The translations under genes and the position numbers were made by a program. Shown here piece by piece: positions 8,905 through 19,520 of a stretch of DNA of 64,000 bases; positions within the stretch are counted from its first letter, which is position 1, and each line of letters starts with the position of its first letter. This stretch comes from Corynebacterium lactis RW2-5 (GTDB lineage: Bacteria; Actinomycetota; Actinomycetes; Mycobacteriales; Mycobacteriaceae), in the NCBI RefSeq assembly GCF_001274895.1, contig NZ_CP006841.1:62001-126000 (forward strand). The letters run 5' to 3'. The notes below the pieces were generated by a model. That model was not told the origin of the DNA. It was given only the letters and a program-made list of their open reading frames with translations, and ran no database searches.

Positions 8905-10604
8905 CTCTGCTGGGCGTCGAGGTTCAGGCGCTCGTGCATGGCCTTGACCTCGCGCGGGACGACCTTGCCGATCGCGTTGCGCGGCAGGGAGTTGACGAAG
9001 AATACGCGGTCCGGCACGGAGTGTTCAGCCAAGTTGTCGCGGACGTACTCCTGCAGCATCTTCTCGTTGAGGCCGGCGCCCTGCTTGGAATTCTCGCGGA
9101 CAACGTAGAGGTAGAGGTCTGCGAAGATCTCGTCGTTCTCGTTGGAGCCGTGGCAGAAGACGTCGGCGATGCCCGGCACCGGACCGAGAATCTCCTCGAC
9201 CTCGCGCGGGAAGATGTTCTCACCACCCTTGATCACCATGTCATCGGAGCGACCACAAATGTAGAGGTAGCCGTCCTGGTCGATACGACCCAGGTCACCG
9301 ATCTGGAAGAGGCCGTCGACGGTGGTGAACTTGTCGGTTTCGCTGAGGTAGCCGATGAAGGACAACTCCTGGGCCGTGTGAATCAGGCCGACCTCGCCAG
9401 CGGGTAGTTCCTTGCCGTCCTCGCCAAGGATGCGCACCTTGGCGCCGATTGCTGGGCGGCCGGCGGAATCCGGGCGGGTGGCCAGGTCCGGGCCCGAGGC
9501 GATGGAGCACAAGCCAGCCTCGGTGGAGCCGTAGAAGTTACAGATGACCGGGCCGAAGCGGTGCGTCAGGGCGGAGACCAGCCAGCCAGGGATGGCGTTG
9601 CCGGAGGAAACGATGAAGCGGAACGGGCCAATCTTGCGGCTCGGCTGGTCATCCAGCACGTCCTTGATCTGGCGGAGGAAGAACGCCGCCGAAATCATGC
9701 CATTGACGCCGTACTTCTCGCACTGGTCGACGGCCTTCTGCGCGTCGAAGACTCTCATAGTAACCAGCGTTGCGCCGGTCACCAGCGCAATGATTACGTT
9801 TGCCCAGCCCCACGCGTGGAACATCGATGCCGACTGATGGATGACCATGTTCTTGCGCCACGGGATGCGGTCGGTGATGGCGCCCAGGGTGGCCGGGGTC
9901 TTCGGCTCGTTGCGCAGAACGCCTTTCGGGATGCCGGTGGTGCCGGAGGACATGATGATGATGCGACCCTGCTCGGGCTTCTTCTCAAACTCGGAGGAGG
10001 AGCTGCGTCCTTCCTTGATCAGGTCATCCATGAACAGGAAGTCCGCCGGGACCTTCGAGCGAGTATCCGGCTTGGTCACTGAGGTAATAACAATTTGGAC
10101 GCCGGTCAGGTCCTCTGGCAGGCGATCGAGGAACTCGTCATCGACGAAGAGGAACTTGGCATCGTTCTGCTTGACGACGCCCTGAATCTGGCTCGGGCCG
10201 GAGCCGATGTTCATGAGCATGATTTCTGCGCCGATAAATGCCTTGATGGCCATCGGGAGGATAATGCCACGGCCGTTACGCGCGATTACGCCGAAGCTGC
10301 TCTTAGCGTTCATGCCGCGGTCCATCATGGCGCGGGCCAGGGACTGGGAATGCTCCAGCAGCTGGGTGTAAGTCAGCTCGCCTTCGTCATCGACGAGAGC
10401 CAGGCGATCTGGGTAGCGCATTGCGCCGAGCTTAATGAGTGCGGCGGCGGAGAACTTCAGGCGCAGAATCTGGTTAACGAACGGCAGAACCTGCTTTGGG
10501 GTCATGGACAGCGCGCCGGAGCGCAGTAGCGGAGGGACGGACTGGACGAGAGCCTTGAGCTGGAACGGCAGCGGCACACGAGGAGCCTTCATCTCTGCGG
10601 CCAT
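8901..10604 (-). CDS. AMP-binding acyl-CoA synthetase (FadD-type)
   Basis: 567 residues of the adenylate-forming superfamily. The phosphate-binding loop reads IIMSSGTTGIPKGV near residue 217, the adenine motif YGSTEAG near 360, the hinge GRSDDMVIKGGENIFP near 450, and the C-terminal catalytic Lys lies in NAIGKVVPREVK. Such enzymes activate fatty or other carboxylic acids to acyl-CoA or acyl-AMP. The ATG at 10604 is preceded by a strong GGAGGAATT ribosome site. A run of GTAAC repeats lies about 115-155 bp upstream. The acid substrate cannot be assigned. Confidence 0.87.
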   Translation of the reverse strand: MAAEMKAPRVPLPFQLKALVQSVPPLLRSGALSMTPKQVLPFVNQILRLKFSAAALIKLGAMRYPDRLALVDDEGELTYTQLLEHSQSLARAMMDRGMNAKSSFGVIARNGRGIILPMAIKAFIGAEIMLMNIGSGPSQIQGVVKQNDAKFLFVDDEFLDRLPEDLTGVQIVITSVTKPDTRSKVPADFLFMDDLIKEGRSSSSEFEKKPEQGRIIIMSSGTTGIPKGVLRNEPKTPATLGAITDRIPWRKNMVIHQSASMFHAWGWANVIIALVTGATLVTMRVFDAQKAVDQCEKYGVNGMISAAFFLRQIKDVLDDQPSRKIGPFRFIVSSGNAIPGWLVSALTHRFGPVICNFYGSTEAGLCSIASGPDLATRPDSAGRPAIGAKVRILGEDGKELPAGEVGLIHTAQELSFIGYLSETDKFTTVDGLFQIGDLGRIDQDGYLYICGRSDDMVIKGGENIFPREVEEILGPVPGIADVFCHGSNENDEIFADLYLYVVRENSKQGAGLNEKMLQEYVRDNLAEHSVPDRVFFVNSLPRNAIGKVVPREVKAMHERLNLDAQQS

Positions 10605-10719
10605 AGGTGGTAATTCCTCCTGGGTTCGTTCGTGGTGAGCGATACTGGTGCGAAAAATGCAACTGCTGGCGTCCGTGCTTTCGTCCTGTCGCTTTAAGCC
10701 TTACGAACACCGGACTTTT

Positions 10720-10761
10720 GTAACATCTGTAACACCAGTAACGCTAGTGCGTTCTTGTAAC
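10720..10761. promoter_or_regulatory. GTAAC direct repeats upstream of the acyl-CoA synthetase
   Basis: GTAAC occurs at 10720, 10729 and 10738 (9-bp period) and again at 10757 (about two periods on). MtrA/OmpR-type response regulators of Actinobacteria bind direct GTAAC-like repeats, which makes MtrA a candidate. The 9-bp period is shorter than the usual 11, so the assignment is tentative. Confidence 0.35.
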
Positions 10762-10941
10762 GGTTGAACTCTAGCAAATCTTGATCCGGTTAGATATTTA
10801 TGACCAAAAGTAATTGTCGCCGTGTGGTCAAGTGTGCGTTCTGGCCGCCCTGTTGGTGATCGCCATGCACTAATTCCTGTGGCATCTGGCATGTCAGACA
10901 TTGGAGTTAGCCGTGTTTGGGGAATTTGGTAACGAAATAAT

Positions 10942-10958
10942 AACACAATGGTTGTGTT
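10942..10958. repeat. short perfect inverted repeat
   Basis: AACACAA, three bases, TTGTGTT. It could be an operator or a small hairpin in the otherwise empty region between the acyl-CoA synthetase and the nuclease gene. Confidence 0.35.
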
Positions 10959-11223
10959 TTGATTGCGAAAAATGGCGTGGTGAAGGGCTATTCCTTTTGT
11001 GAAGTTGCATTTTGATTGTGTCACTAGTCCGGGCGTGCAGCTTGGTGATTGCCCGTGGCAACGCTCGACACTGCCCCGAAAACCGGGGGATTCTGAGGTC
11101 GATTGGAAGCAGGAGGTGATCGCGTCGCAGGGATTAGGAATCCTCTGTGGGGCCTCTTGAAGGGCGTTGCGACAGCCCTGCTGTGACGAGCTGGGAAGGC
11201 CGATTTGGGTAGGGGGCGGGCAC

Positions 11224-12087
11224 CTAAATCGGGGGTGTTGGCGCGAGCTGAAGGTTTTCGAGGCCTGCCTCGTCCTCGGGCGTGCAGGTGTTGAGCCAGC
11301 GCGCAATCGCGTCGCGCTCGGCGGGTGTTACCCAGAGGCTGTATTTCTTCTTCACTGAAACCTGCCGAGCGACGTACTGACAGCGAAAAGCCGAATTAGG
11401 AGGAATCCAAGTGGCGGCATCTCCGTCTCTTTTCTGTTGGTTAGCCGGACCATCGACCGCGAGAAGGTTAAGCGGGTCATTCGCGAACTCCTGGCGTTGC
11501 TCTGGTGTTAGCTGCTGGGCGCCTTTTTGCCAGGCATCGCTCAGTGCTACAACGTGGTCAATCTGGACCGCCGAAGAGGTTCTCTGTCCGCGCCTGAACT
11601 CTATGAGTGTGCCTGTGTACGGATCGCTCAACTGACCAGCGAGAACTACGCAATCTCGCGTATTCGGTTTGTATTCCTTATTAATAAGGTCGCGGCCGAG
11701 GATGTCATTGCGGGTATCGCAGCCGTTGTGGCCGAACTCTGCCACGACATCGTCGCTCCAGCGTTGGCCGAATTGCTCACGTTCATAACCGGTTTTGGGG
11801 GCGCGCCCCTTGATCGGTAGCTCCTCGAGGGCACCCCTGGCGGCGTCGGCAAGCGGGAGGGGGATCGGTGTAGCCTCGCTTGGCTGATCCGGCGCAGGGG
11901 CGGGTGCGGGCGGAAGTGTGGGAGGGGATGGTGGGGCGGAAGGCTGGCCGATGCTTGGGGTGGGGCTTGGGCTTAACGACGGTACTTGCCCGCCCTGTGG
12001 CATCGCCGAAGGGGAGCAGCCCGCGACCATCGTGCCGATGAGTAGACCTGCGAGGGTTGTGGCGGCCGAAGTGGTGTGGCGGGGCAT
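11224..12087 (-). CDS. HNH nuclease-family lipoprotein (DUF1524/GmrSD C-terminal type)
   Basis: Start chosen at ATG 12087, giving 287 residues: MPRHTTSAATTLAGLLIGTM followed by the lipobox VAGC. A Pro/Ser/Ala-rich stretch (residues about 30-75) then acts as a wall-spanning linker. The C-terminal domain holds the HNH-like core: VQIDHVVALSDAW, then DPLNLLAVDG, then NQQKRD, and cysteines in HNGCDTR, NTRDCV, FRCQY and NTCTPE. Secreted proteins of this kind are common in Actinobacteria and are thought to degrade extracellular DNA; activity is inferred. An in-frame start at 12129 would hide the signal peptide and is rejected. The 11-mer lies at 11844-11854. Confidence 0.8.
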   Translation of the reverse strand: MPRHTTSAATTLAGLLIGTMVAGCSPSAMPQGGQVPSLSPSPTPSIGQPSAPPSPPTLPPAPAPAPDQPSEATPIPLPLADAARGALEELPIKGRAPKTGYEREQFGQRWSDDVVAEFGHNGCDTRNDILGRDLINKEYKPNTRDCVVLAGQLSDPYTGTLIEFRRGQRTSSAVQIDHVVALSDAWQKGAQQLTPEQRQEFANDPLNLLAVDGPANQQKRDGDAATWIPPNSAFRCQYVARQVSVKKKYSLWVTPAERDAIARWLNTCTPEDEAGLENLQLAPTPPI

Positions 12088-12290
12088 GTGACTCACTTTA
12101 TGGGCTTGTCCGGATTGGGGTGGTGTCAACTGAAAATATATCGAAAATTAGTGCGAGATAGGTGGGGGTAGTGGGACTACTGCAGGGTGAAAAGAATTTA
12201 AAAGTATAAGAAACGGTGCGTAGGGCTGAATTTTGCCTGCGCTGGGAGCTCGTGGGTATTTGCGTCGGGGGTGAAGAAGCCCGGCAGTCT

Positions 12291-12320
12291 ACCTAGTTGC
12301 GTATTGCATTACGCCTAGGT
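12291..12320. repeat. hairpin upstream of gltB
   Basis: ACCTAG plus GCGTA pair with TACGC plus CTAGGT, with a two-base bulge (TT) on the left arm and a six-base loop. It lies 120 bp before the gltB start. Whether it acts as DNA (operator) or RNA (leader structure) is unknown. Confidence 0.4.
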
Positions 12321-12332
12321 GAAAGTGCATAG

Positions 12333-12348
12333 TTCTAATCAGTTAGAA
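12333..12348. promoter_or_regulatory. operator-like palindrome in the gltB promoter
   Basis: TTCTAATCAGTTAGAA has perfect 6-bp arms. It lies immediately upstream of a -10-like GATAAT at about 12351, a position suited to repression. Corynebacterial gltBD is known to be controlled by AmtR (nitrogen). The AmtR consensus has CTAT and ATAG half-sites with six bases between, so this shorter palindrome is only a partial fit. The rest of the gap 12088-12439 holds nothing else recognisable. Confidence 0.4.
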
Positions 12349-12439
12349 ATAGATAATTTGCATCACATTTGGGTAGCGCCGTGAGGTGCTGTACTCGGTT
12401 TGGTGCGAAATACCTAAGCACCTAAAGGGGATAACAGCC

Positions 12440-15400
12440 ATGACCCTGAAAGATTCACCCATGACCACGCTTGCCCGCGGTCCCAAGCGAGAGGGCCTGT
12501 ACAACCCGGCCCAGGAGCACGACGCCTGTGGTGTCGCCTTCGTCGCGGACATCCACGGTCGCCAGACGCGCGACATCGTGGAAAAGGGTATCCAGGCCCT
12601 GGTCAACCTGGACCACCGAGGCGCAGCAGGCGCGGAGAAGAACACCGGCGACGGCGCCGGCATTCTCATCCAGGTGCCCGACGCGTTTTACCGCGCCGAG
12701 TTGTCCAAGGAAGGCGTCATCCTCCCGCCGGCCGGCACCTACGCCACCGGTATTGCCTTCCTGCCGCAGGCCCGCATGGCCACCCTCGACGCGATCCGCG
12801 CCATCGAGGACATCTGCGCCGAGGAGGGCATCGAGATCCTGGCCTGGCGCGACGTGCCGGTCAACCCCGAGGAGCTCGGCTCCATGGCACGCGATGCCAT
12901 GCCGGTGTTTCGGCAAATTTTCGTTACTGCAAAGAATCATGAAGGGCATCAGCTCTCCGGAATCGACCTGGATCGCAAAGTCTTCTACCTGCGCAAGCGC
13001 TGCGAGCGCGAACTCGGCAATCGCGGCGCCGGAGAGGGCTCGGGCAGTGACACCGTCTACTTCCCGTCGCTGTCCTCGCGCACCATCGTCTACAAGGGAA
13101 TGCTGACCACCCCGCAGCTGTCGAATTTCTACCTCGACCTGCAGCGCGAAGAGGTTACCTCTGCGCTCGCCATCGTCCACTCCCGCTTTTCGACGAACAC
13201 CTTCCCGTCCTGGCCACTGGCGCACCCGTACCGCTTCGTCGCTCACAACGGCGAAATCAACACTGTGCGCGGCAACGAAAACTGGATGCGTGCCCGCGAA
13301 TCCCTGATTCGCTCCGGTGCCCTCGGAAATATCGACCGCGCCCTGCCGGTGTGCGACCCGAACGGCTCTGACACCGCGCGCTTCGACGAAGCACTGGAGT
13401 TGCTGCACCTGGGCGGTCGCAGTCTTCCTCACGCAGTCATGATGATGATTCCGCAGGCCTGGGAGCACGACGACACCCTGGATCCGAAGGTCCGCGCGTT
13501 CTACGAGTACCACGCCTGCCTGATGGAGCCGTGGGACGGTCCGGCCGCAGTGTGCTTCACCGACGGCAATGTCATCGGCGCCACCCTGGACCGCAACGGC
13601 CTGCGCCCGGGACGCATCTGGGTCACCGACGAGGGCCTGGTCGTCATGGCCTCCGAGGCCGGCGTTCTGGACATCGCACCGGAGCACGTTGTGCAGCGCA
13701 CCCGTGTCCAACCCGGGCGCATGTTTCTGGTGGACATGGAGGCGGGCCGCATCGTCGAGGACAAGGAGATTAAGTCCACCCTCGCCGCTACCGGCCCGTA
13801 CCAGGAATGGGTGGAGCAGAGGCTCGTCGATAAGGCGGACCTGCCCCAGAAGCGCTACCAGTACATGCCACACATCCGCGCGGTGCTGCGCCAGCGCGTC
13901 TTCGGCATAACGGAGGAAGACGTCGATCTCATCATCCGCCCGATGGCCCTGACTGGAGCCGAAGCAATCGGCTCGATGGGGTCGGACACCCCAATCGCGG
14001 CGCTATCTAACCGCCCACGCATGCTGTTCGACTACTTCTCCCAGCGTTTCGCGCAGGTGACCAACCCTCCGCTTGACTCCATCCGCGAGAAGTCCGTGAC
14101 CAGTATGAATACTCTGCTGGGTGCGGAGATTAACATCCTGGAGCCTACTGCCGCGGCCGCTCGGCGCATCCGCCTGGAACACCCGATTCTGGATAACCAC
14201 GACTTCGTCACCCTGTGCAAGGCCGGCGAGGACGAGCGCTTCTCCGAGTTCCACGCCGAAGTCATCTCAGGCCTGTACCCGGTCGCCCAGGGCGGCCGCG
14301 GCATGCGCAACGCCATCCGCCGCGTACGCCGCGAGGTCTCCGAGGCCATCGACCGCGGCGCTCGCCTAATCGTGCTGTCCGACCGCGAGTCCGACGAGCG
14401 CTTCGCACCAATTCCGTCTCTGCTGCTGACCTCTGCGGTCCACCACCACCTAGTGGAGGAGCGCACCCGTACCCGTGCTTCCCTCATCATCGAGGCCGGC
14501 GACGCCCGCGAGGTCCACCACATGGCCATGCTGCTCGGCTTCGGTGCAGATGCCATCAACCCGTACATGGCGTTTGAGACCATCGACGAGCTGCGCATGA
14601 AGAACCAGCTCGGCACCCTGACCCTCGACGAAGCCTGCTCTAACTACTGCAAGGCCGCCTGGGTGGGCGTGCTGAAGGTCATGTCTAAGGTGGGTATTGC
14701 CTCGCTGCAGTCCTACCGCGGCGCGCAGCTGGCGGACATCGTTGGCCTGTCCCAGGAGTTCCTGGATGAGTACTTCACCGGCACCGTTTCCCCGCTGGAG
14801 GGAGTCGGCCTGAACGACATCGCCAGCGACGTTGCCGCACGTCACCGCAGCGCCTTCCTACCGCGTCCCGAGGAGCAGGCGCACCGCGACCTGGATCTCG
14901 GCGGCGAGTACAAGTGGCGTCGGGAAGGCGAGTACCACCTATTCAATCCGGAGACCATCTACACGCTGCAGCACTCGACCCGCACCGGGCAGTACGCCGT
15001 GTTCCGCGACTACACCCGCAAGGTCGACGACCAGACCAAGCAGCTGGCGACCCTGCGCGGCATGCTGGAGTTCACCTCCGACCGCGAGCCAATCCCGGTT
15101 GACGAAGTCGAGCCGGTCTCGAGTATTGTCAAGCGCTTCTCGACGGGTGCGATGTCCTACGGCTCCATCTCCGCCGAGGCGCATGAGACTCTGGCGATTG
15201 CCATGAACCGCCTGGGCGCCATGTCCAACTCTGGCGAGGGCGGTGAGGACCCGGCCCGCTTCGACATGGAGCCCAACGGTGACTGGAAGCGTTCGGCTAT
15301 CAAACAGGTTGCCTCGGGACGCTTCGGCGTGACCAGCCACTATCTGTCCAACTGCACGGATATCCAGATCAAGATGGCGCAGGGCGCGAAGCCCGGCGAG

Positions 15401-17062
15401 GGCGGCCAGCTGCCGCCGAACAAGGTCTACCCGTGGGTCGCGGAAGTCCGCGTCACCACCCCGGGCGTCGGCCTAATCTCGCCGCCGCCACACCACGACA
15501 TCTACTCGATCGAGGACCTGGCGCAGCTGATCTACGACCTGAAGAACGCCAACCCGCGCGCCCGCATTCATGTCAAGCTAGTCTCCGAGCTGGGTGTCGG
15601 CACGGTCGCCGCCGGAGTGTCGAAGGCGCACGCCGACGTTGTGCTCATCTCCGGTCACGACGGCGGCACCGGCGCATCCCCGCTGACCTCGCTGAAGCAC
15701 GCGGGAGGCCCTTGGGAGCTGGGACTTGCCGAGACCCAGCAGACCCTGATGCTCAATGGCCTGCGCGACCGCATTCGCGTTCAATGCGACGGTCAGCTCA
15801 AGACCGGTCGCGATGTTATGGTCGCCATGCTGCTGGGCGCCGAGGAGTACGGTTTCGCGACCGCGCCGCTGGTCGTCGAGGGCTGCGTCATGATGCGCGT
15901 ATGCCACCTGGACACCTGCCCGGTCGGTATCGCCACGCAGAACCCGAAGCTGCGCGAGAAGTTCACTGGCCGCGCCGAACATGTGGTCAACTTCTTCACC
16001 TTCATCGCACAGGAGGTCCGCGAATACCTCGCCGAACTGGGCTTCCGATCCATCGATGAAGCCATCGGACGCGTCGAGTGCCTACGCCCGCGCACGGACC
16101 TCGACAGCCTGCCCCGCGCCGCCCGCCTGGACTTGTCCCGCTTCCTGCACGCCGCCGAGAGCCCCTTCTTCGAAGACCAGGATCCGCGCTGCACCAAGGA
16201 GCAGGACCACGGCCTGGCAGGCTCCATGGATGAGCGCCTTATTGCCGAGGCGGAAGCACTGCTTTCCGACGCCCGTGCCAAGCGGGATCTGACCCCTGTG
16301 ACGGTCAACCACGCCATTACTAACGTGGACCGTTCCGTCGGCACGCGACTGGGGCACGAGGTGACGAAGGTGTCGGGTCGAGACGGCCTGCCCGCGGACT
16401 CGATTATCCTGAACTTCACCGGCTCGGCCGGAAACTCGGTGGGCGCGTTCCTGCCCGGCGGCGTGACCATCAACCTGGAAGGCGACGCCAACGATTTCGT
16501 CGGCAAGGGCCTGTGCGGGGGAAAGATTGTGGTCAAACCGTCGCGCTCGGCGCCGCCGACCGCGAATCTGGCGACCGACACCATTGCGGGTAACGTCTTG
16601 GGCTTCGGCGCTACCAGCGGCGAGATTTACGTCCGCGGTACCGTCGGCGAGCGCTTCTGCGTCCGTAACTCGGGCGCAACCGCGGTGGTCGAGGGCATCG
16701 GCAACCACGGCTGTGAGTACATGACCGGCGGCCGCGTGGTCGTGGCCGGCCCGGTGGGGCGCAACTTCGGCGCCGGCATGAGCGGCGGCATCGCCTACCT
16801 GCTGGACACCGAGGAAACCCGCGCGAACCTGAACACCGAGCTGATCGACGTCCTGCCGCTGGAGGCCGAGGATTCCGAGTGGCTGGAGCGCACCCTGGCG
16901 GTCCACCGCAAGGTCACCGGATCGAAGACCCACTACCCGGCGGGTCAGTTCATCAAGATTATGCCGCGCGACTACGCCCGCGTCTTGGACGTCATCGAGC
17001 GCGCGGAGACAGAAAACACTGACATCAACGTTGCAATCATGGAGGCAGTGAATAATGGCTGA
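12440..17062 (+). CDS. gltB: glutamate synthase (NADPH) large subunit
   Basis: Start chosen at ATG 12440, 8 bases after AAAGGGG; an upstream in-frame ATG at 12386 has no ribosome site. The 1540-residue product has the full order of GltB: an N-terminal class II glutamine amidotransferase whose nucleophile is Cys30 (EHDACGVAF, so the first 29 residues are a propeptide); a central domain; the FMN/3Fe-4S synthase domain ([20 protein letters not shown] and cluster motif [15 protein letters not shown]); and the C-terminal GXG beta-helix. It makes two glutamates from glutamine and 2-oxoglutarate in nitrogen assimilation. It overlaps gltD by 8 bp. Confidence 0.97.
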   Translation: MTLKDSPMTTLARGPKREGLYNPAQEHDACGVAFVADIHGRQTRDIVEKGIQALVNLDHRGAAGAEKNTGDGAGILIQVPDAFYRAELSKEGVILPPAGTYATGIAFLPQARMATLDAIRAIEDICAEEGIEILAWRDVPVNPEELGSMARDAMPVFRQIFVTAKNHEGHQLSGIDLDRKVFYLRKRCERELGNRGAGEGSGSDTVYFPSLSSRTIVYKGMLTTPQLSNFYLDLQREEVTSALAIVHSRFSTNTFPSWPLAHPYRFVAHNGEINTVRGNENWMRARESLIRSGALGNIDRALPVCDPNGSDTARFDEALELLHLGGRSLPHAVMMMIPQAWEHDDTLDPKVRAFYEYHACLMEPWDGPAAVCFTDGNVIGATLDRNGLRPGRIWVTDEGLVVMASEAGVLDIAPEHVVQRTRVQPGRMFLVDMEAGRIVEDKEIKSTLAATGPYQEWVEQRLVDKADLPQKRYQYMPHIRAVLRQRVFGITEEDVDLIIRPMALTGAEAIGSMGSDTPIAALSNRPRMLFDYFSQRFAQVTNPPLDSIREKSVTSMNTLLGAEINILEPTAAAARRIRLEHPILDNHDFVTLCKAGEDERFSEFHAEVISGLYPVAQGGRGMRNAIRRVRREVSEAIDRGARLIVLSDRESDERFAPIPSLLLTSAVHHHLVEERTRTRASLIIEAGDAREVHHMAMLLGFGADAINPYMAFETIDELRMKNQLGTLTLDEACSNYCKAAWVGVLKVMSKVGIASLQSYRGAQLADIVGLSQEFLDEYFTGTVSPLEGVGLNDIASDVAARHRSAFLPRPEEQAHRDLDLGGEYKWRREGEYHLFNPETIYTLQHSTRTGQYAVFRDYTRKVDDQTKQLATLRGMLEFTSDREPIPVDEVEPVSSIVKRFSTGAMSYGSISAEAHETLAIAMNRLGAMSNSGEGGEDPARFDMEPNGDWKRSAIKQVASGRFGVTSHYLSNCTDIQIKMAQGAKPGEGGQLPPNKVYPWVAEVRVTTPGVGLISPPPHHDIYSIEDLAQLIYDLKNANPRARIHVKLVSELGVGTVAAGVSKAHADVVLISGHDGGTGASPLTSLKHAGGPWELGLAETQQTLMLNGLRDRIRVQCDGQLKTGRDVMVAMLLGAEEYGFATAPLVVEGCVMMRVCHLDTCPVGIATQNPKLREKFTGRAEHVVNFFTFIAQEVREYLAELGFRSIDEAIGRVECLRPRTDLDSLPRAARLDLSRFLHAAESPFFEDQDPRCTKEQDHGLAGSMDERLIAEAEALLSDARAKRDLTPVTVNHAITNVDRSVGTRLGHEVTKVSGRDGLPADSIILNFTGSAGNSVGAFLPGGVTINLEGDANDFVGKGLCGGKIVVKPSRSAPPTANLATDTIAGNVLGFGATSGEIYVRGTVGERFCVRNSGATAVVEGIGNHGCEYMTGGRVVVAGPVGRNFGAGMSGGIAYLLDTEETRANLNTELIDVLPLEAEDSEWLERTLAVHRKVTGSKTHYPAGQFIKIMPRDYARVLDVIERAETENTDINVAIMEAVNNG

Positions 17063-18596
17063 TCCGCAGGGTTTCATGAAGTATAAGCGCGAAGAGCCGC
17101 TGCACCGTCCGGTTCCGCTGCGCCTGATGGATTGGAAGGAAGTCTACGAGGAGGGCCGTGAGGGTCTCATCGAGGAACAGTCAGCGCGTTGCATGGATTG
17201 CGGCGTCCCCTTCTGCCACTCTGCCTGCCCGCTGGGCAACATCATCCCGGAGTGGAATGATTTGGTGCGCCAGGACCGCTGGCACGAGGCCTTCGAGCGC
17301 CTGCACGCGACCAACAACTTCCCGGAGTGGACAGGTCGTCTGTGCCCGGCCCCCTGTGAGGGCGGCTGCGTGCTTGGCATCAACGACGACGCCGTGACCA
17401 TTAAGAACATCGAGCTGGCTATTGTTGAGCGCGGTTTCGACGAGGGCTGGGTGCAGCCAATCGTGCCGACCTTTGACACCGGCCAGCACGTCGCAGTCGT
17501 CGGCTCGGGCCCCGCAGGCTTGGCTGCCGCGCAGCAGTTGACCCGCGCCGGCCACGACGTCACCGTCTTCGAGCGCGACGACAAGATCGGCGGCCTGATG
17601 CGCTACGGCGTGCCGGATTACAAGATGGAGCAGCGCTTCCTTGACCGACGCCTGGAGCAGATGGAGATCGAGGGCACCGAGTTCCGCACCGGCATCTCTC
17701 CGACCGCCGCCGACCTGGCCGAGTTCGACGCCGTGGTTCTCGCCACCGGTGCTGCCATCCCGCGAGACCTCCCGGTCGACGGCCGTGACCTCGACGGTAT
17801 CCACCAGGCCATGGAGTACCTGCCGGGTGCCAACCGTGTCGCCGCTGGTGAGCTCGATGTTGCACCTATCGATGCCAAGGGCAAGAAGGTCGTCGTCATC
17901 GGCGGTGGCGATACCGGCATCGATTGCTTCGGTACCGCGCTGCGCCAGGGAGCCGCGTCCGTAACGCAGTTCGACATCCGCCCGCGCGCCCCGAAGACCC
18001 GCGCTGCATCGACCCCGTGGCCGATGTACCCGCTGGTCTGGCGCGTGGCGACCGCCCACGAAGAGGGCGAGTACACCATCACCGGCTCCGAGCCGCCGGA
18101 GGCCACCGAGGCGCTCGGCCTGAACGCCCGCGTGACCGGCGAGGCCCTGGGCAAGCGCGTGTTCAACGTCAACACCGTCGCCTTCCACGGCTCCGAGGGC
18201 AAGGTCACCGGCCTATCCGCCAACGAGGTCGAGGTCATCGACGGCAAGCGTGTGCCCATGGAGGACACCGATTTCGAGCTCGACGCCGACCTGGTCCTCA
18301 TTGCCCTGGGCTTCTCAGGTCCGGAGCGTGGCGGCCTGCCACATGAGTTGGGTATCCAATTCGACGATCGCGGTGTCATGATGCGTGACGACGAATACAT
18401 GGCCCTGCGCACCGACCTCGAGGGCAACTTCGACGGCCCCGTCTTCGTGGCGGGCGACAACGGTCGTGGCGCCAGCCTGATTGTGTGGGCCATCGCCGAG
18501 GGACGTGCGTGTGCGGAGTCGGTCGACCGTTACCTGATGGGCGAGTCGAACCTGCCGCGCGCAGTCGAACCGAAGGACATGCCAATCGGCATGTAA
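17055..18596 (+). CDS. gltD: glutamate synthase (NADPH) small subunit
   Basis: 513 residues starting [18 protein letters not shown], with the ATG inside the end of gltB, so the two are translationally coupled. N-terminal cysteines ([20 protein letters not shown] and [10 protein letters not shown]) bind two 4Fe-4S clusters. A flavin-binding Rossmann motif ([17 protein letters not shown]) lies near residue 149, an NADPH motif ([15 protein letters not shown]) near 279, and a final FAD-binding segment ([17 protein letters not shown]) near 464. It feeds electrons from NADPH to GltB. A hairpin terminator follows. Confidence 0.96.
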   Translation: MADPQGFMKYKREEPLHRPVPLRLMDWKEVYEEGREGLIEEQSARCMDCGVPFCHSACPLGNIIPEWNDLVRQDRWHEAFERLHATNNFPEWTGRLCPAPCEGGCVLGINDDAVTIKNIELAIVERGFDEGWVQPIVPTFDTGQHVAVVGSGPAGLAAAQQLTRAGHDVTVFERDDKIGGLMRYGVPDYKMEQRFLDRRLEQMEIEGTEFRTGISPTAADLAEFDAVVLATGAAIPRDLPVDGRDLDGIHQAMEYLPGANRVAAGELDVAPIDAKGKKVVVIGGGDTGIDCFGTALRQGAASVTQFDIRPRAPKTRAASTPWPMYPLVWRVATAHEEGEYTITGSEPPEATEALGLNARVTGEALGKRVFNVNTVAFHGSEGKVTGLSANEVEVIDGKRVPMEDTDFELDADLVLIALGFSGPERGGLPHELGIQFDDRGVMMRDDEYMALRTDLEGNFDGPVFVAGDNGRGASLIVWAIAEGRACAESVDRYLMGESNLPRAVEPKDMPIGM

Positions 18597-18645
18597 TGGG
18601 GAACTGAGCTGGCGTGATGCTAGCTCAATGAAATAACAAAGACTA

Positions 18646-18685
18646 GGTTGGGGCCCGCTTCATGGCTGTCGGGCTCCAACCTTTC
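18646..18685 (+). terminator. gltBD terminator hairpin
   Basis: A 12-bp stem (18646-18657 with 18670-18681, one G-T pair) around a 12-base loop, followed by TTTCCCTGTTT. A second hairpin, TGAGCTGGC with GCTAGCTCA, lies just before it at 18605-18627. Together they end the gltBD transcript and also separate it from the convergent protease gene. Confidence 0.75.
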
Positions 18686-18753
18686 CCTGTTTCAGCGGCA
18701 TGATTGTGATTGGGCAGGAGTGAGGAGGACGGGGAATCTAGGCGAATTAATAT

Positions 18754-19413
18754 TCAGTGGATGAATACCGGCAACAGAAACGCCATGCCTATGCCCCAGG
18801 TGACGTGCATTACGGATGCCGAGATTAGTCTGCTCGACCTTTTTACTTCCATTGTCGCGAATCCTCCGATGAGGAGGGCGGCGACGAAAAGAAGGGGGAC
18901 CCCCATGGCCGCAGTGACTGCAATGTAGAGTGCCATTTGCGAGATGATTGCCATCGAAGGTGTCATACTTCGGTCAAATTCTCCCTGGGCGACGTCCCTG
19001 AAAAACATTTCCTCACCGATGCCGTTGACGACCAACGTGACGAGCGTCAGCCAGACCGTGCTGGTGCCCATGTTTGCGAGCAGTTCAGCAACGGGCGCTG
19101 CCAAAGCCGGGATGAAACGGACTCCCATCGCTCCAACGATGAACACGGCGACGAGACCGAGCCCCAGCGCCATGCCTCTGACCGACTCCTGCAGGTAGGT
19201 ACCGAGAAAAGCGTCGCGGCGCCCTGCGAGCAGCCATGAAAAAAGCCATACCGCTGCCGTGAAAAACGTCGCCGCATAGAAACCGACCGAGCCGGCTCCC
19301 GAATTCGCTGCGACGAATAAGCCGATTGCCCCCAGAGCGGCAGGTAGAAGGACCCTGGAGGTAATTCGGCCCATCGCTGGTGCAGTGGAAGTGTTAGGGG
19401 CTGAAGATGGCAT
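18754..19413 (-). CDS. CPBP-family intramembrane protease (Abi/CAAX type)
   Basis: 219 residues if started at ATG 19413; a weaker TTG at 19458 would add 15 residues. Several membrane helices are evident. The family motif EExxxR appears as GIGEEMFFRD (Glu134, Glu135, Arg139), and a second conserved His is seen in SASVMHVTWG. CPBP proteins are glutamic-type membrane proteases, some involved in prenyl-protein processing or bacteriocin self-immunity; the substrate here is unknown. It is divergent from the SDR-TspO fusion gene. Confidence 0.78.
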   Translation of the reverse strand: MPSSAPNTSTAPAMGRITSRVLLPAALGAIGLFVAANSGAGSVGFYAATFFTAAVWLFSWLLAGRRDAFLGTYLQESVRGMALGLGLVAVFIVGAMGVRFIPALAAPVAELLANMGTSTVWLTLVTLVVNGIGEEMFFRDVAQGEFDRSMTPSMAIISQMALYIAVTAAMGVPLLFVAALLIGGFATMEVKRSSRLISASVMHVTWGIGMAFLLPVFIH

Positions 19414-19520
19414 AAAACCAGTCTGGCATGAGGAGCAAACCTGTGGCCGAATTGGCAAAGGTATGTACGCTGGGGCTACATAGCGTATTTGGCAATCGCC
19501 AACGAGAGGACAAGTCCGTC

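Larger units (their letters stand above)
10605..11223. other. 619-bp intergenic region, no convincing gene
   Basis: Open frames here lack ribosome sites and any recognisable family. The stretch is AT-rich in its middle and holds the GTAAC repeat run (10720-10761) and the inverted repeat at 10942-10958. TTTTGATTG recurs at about 10956 and 11010. I see no tRNA or other structured RNA I can name. Confidence 0.5.

Noticed and set aside
10701..11306. 201-codon reverse frame in the gap beside the acyl-CoA synthetase
   Set aside because: No ribosome site, it overlaps the nuclease gene, and its composition is unlike a protein.
12386..12439. Upstream in-frame extension of gltB
   Set aside because: It lacks a ribosome site, whereas ATG 12440 has AAAGGGG and places Cys30 after a normal-length propeptide.
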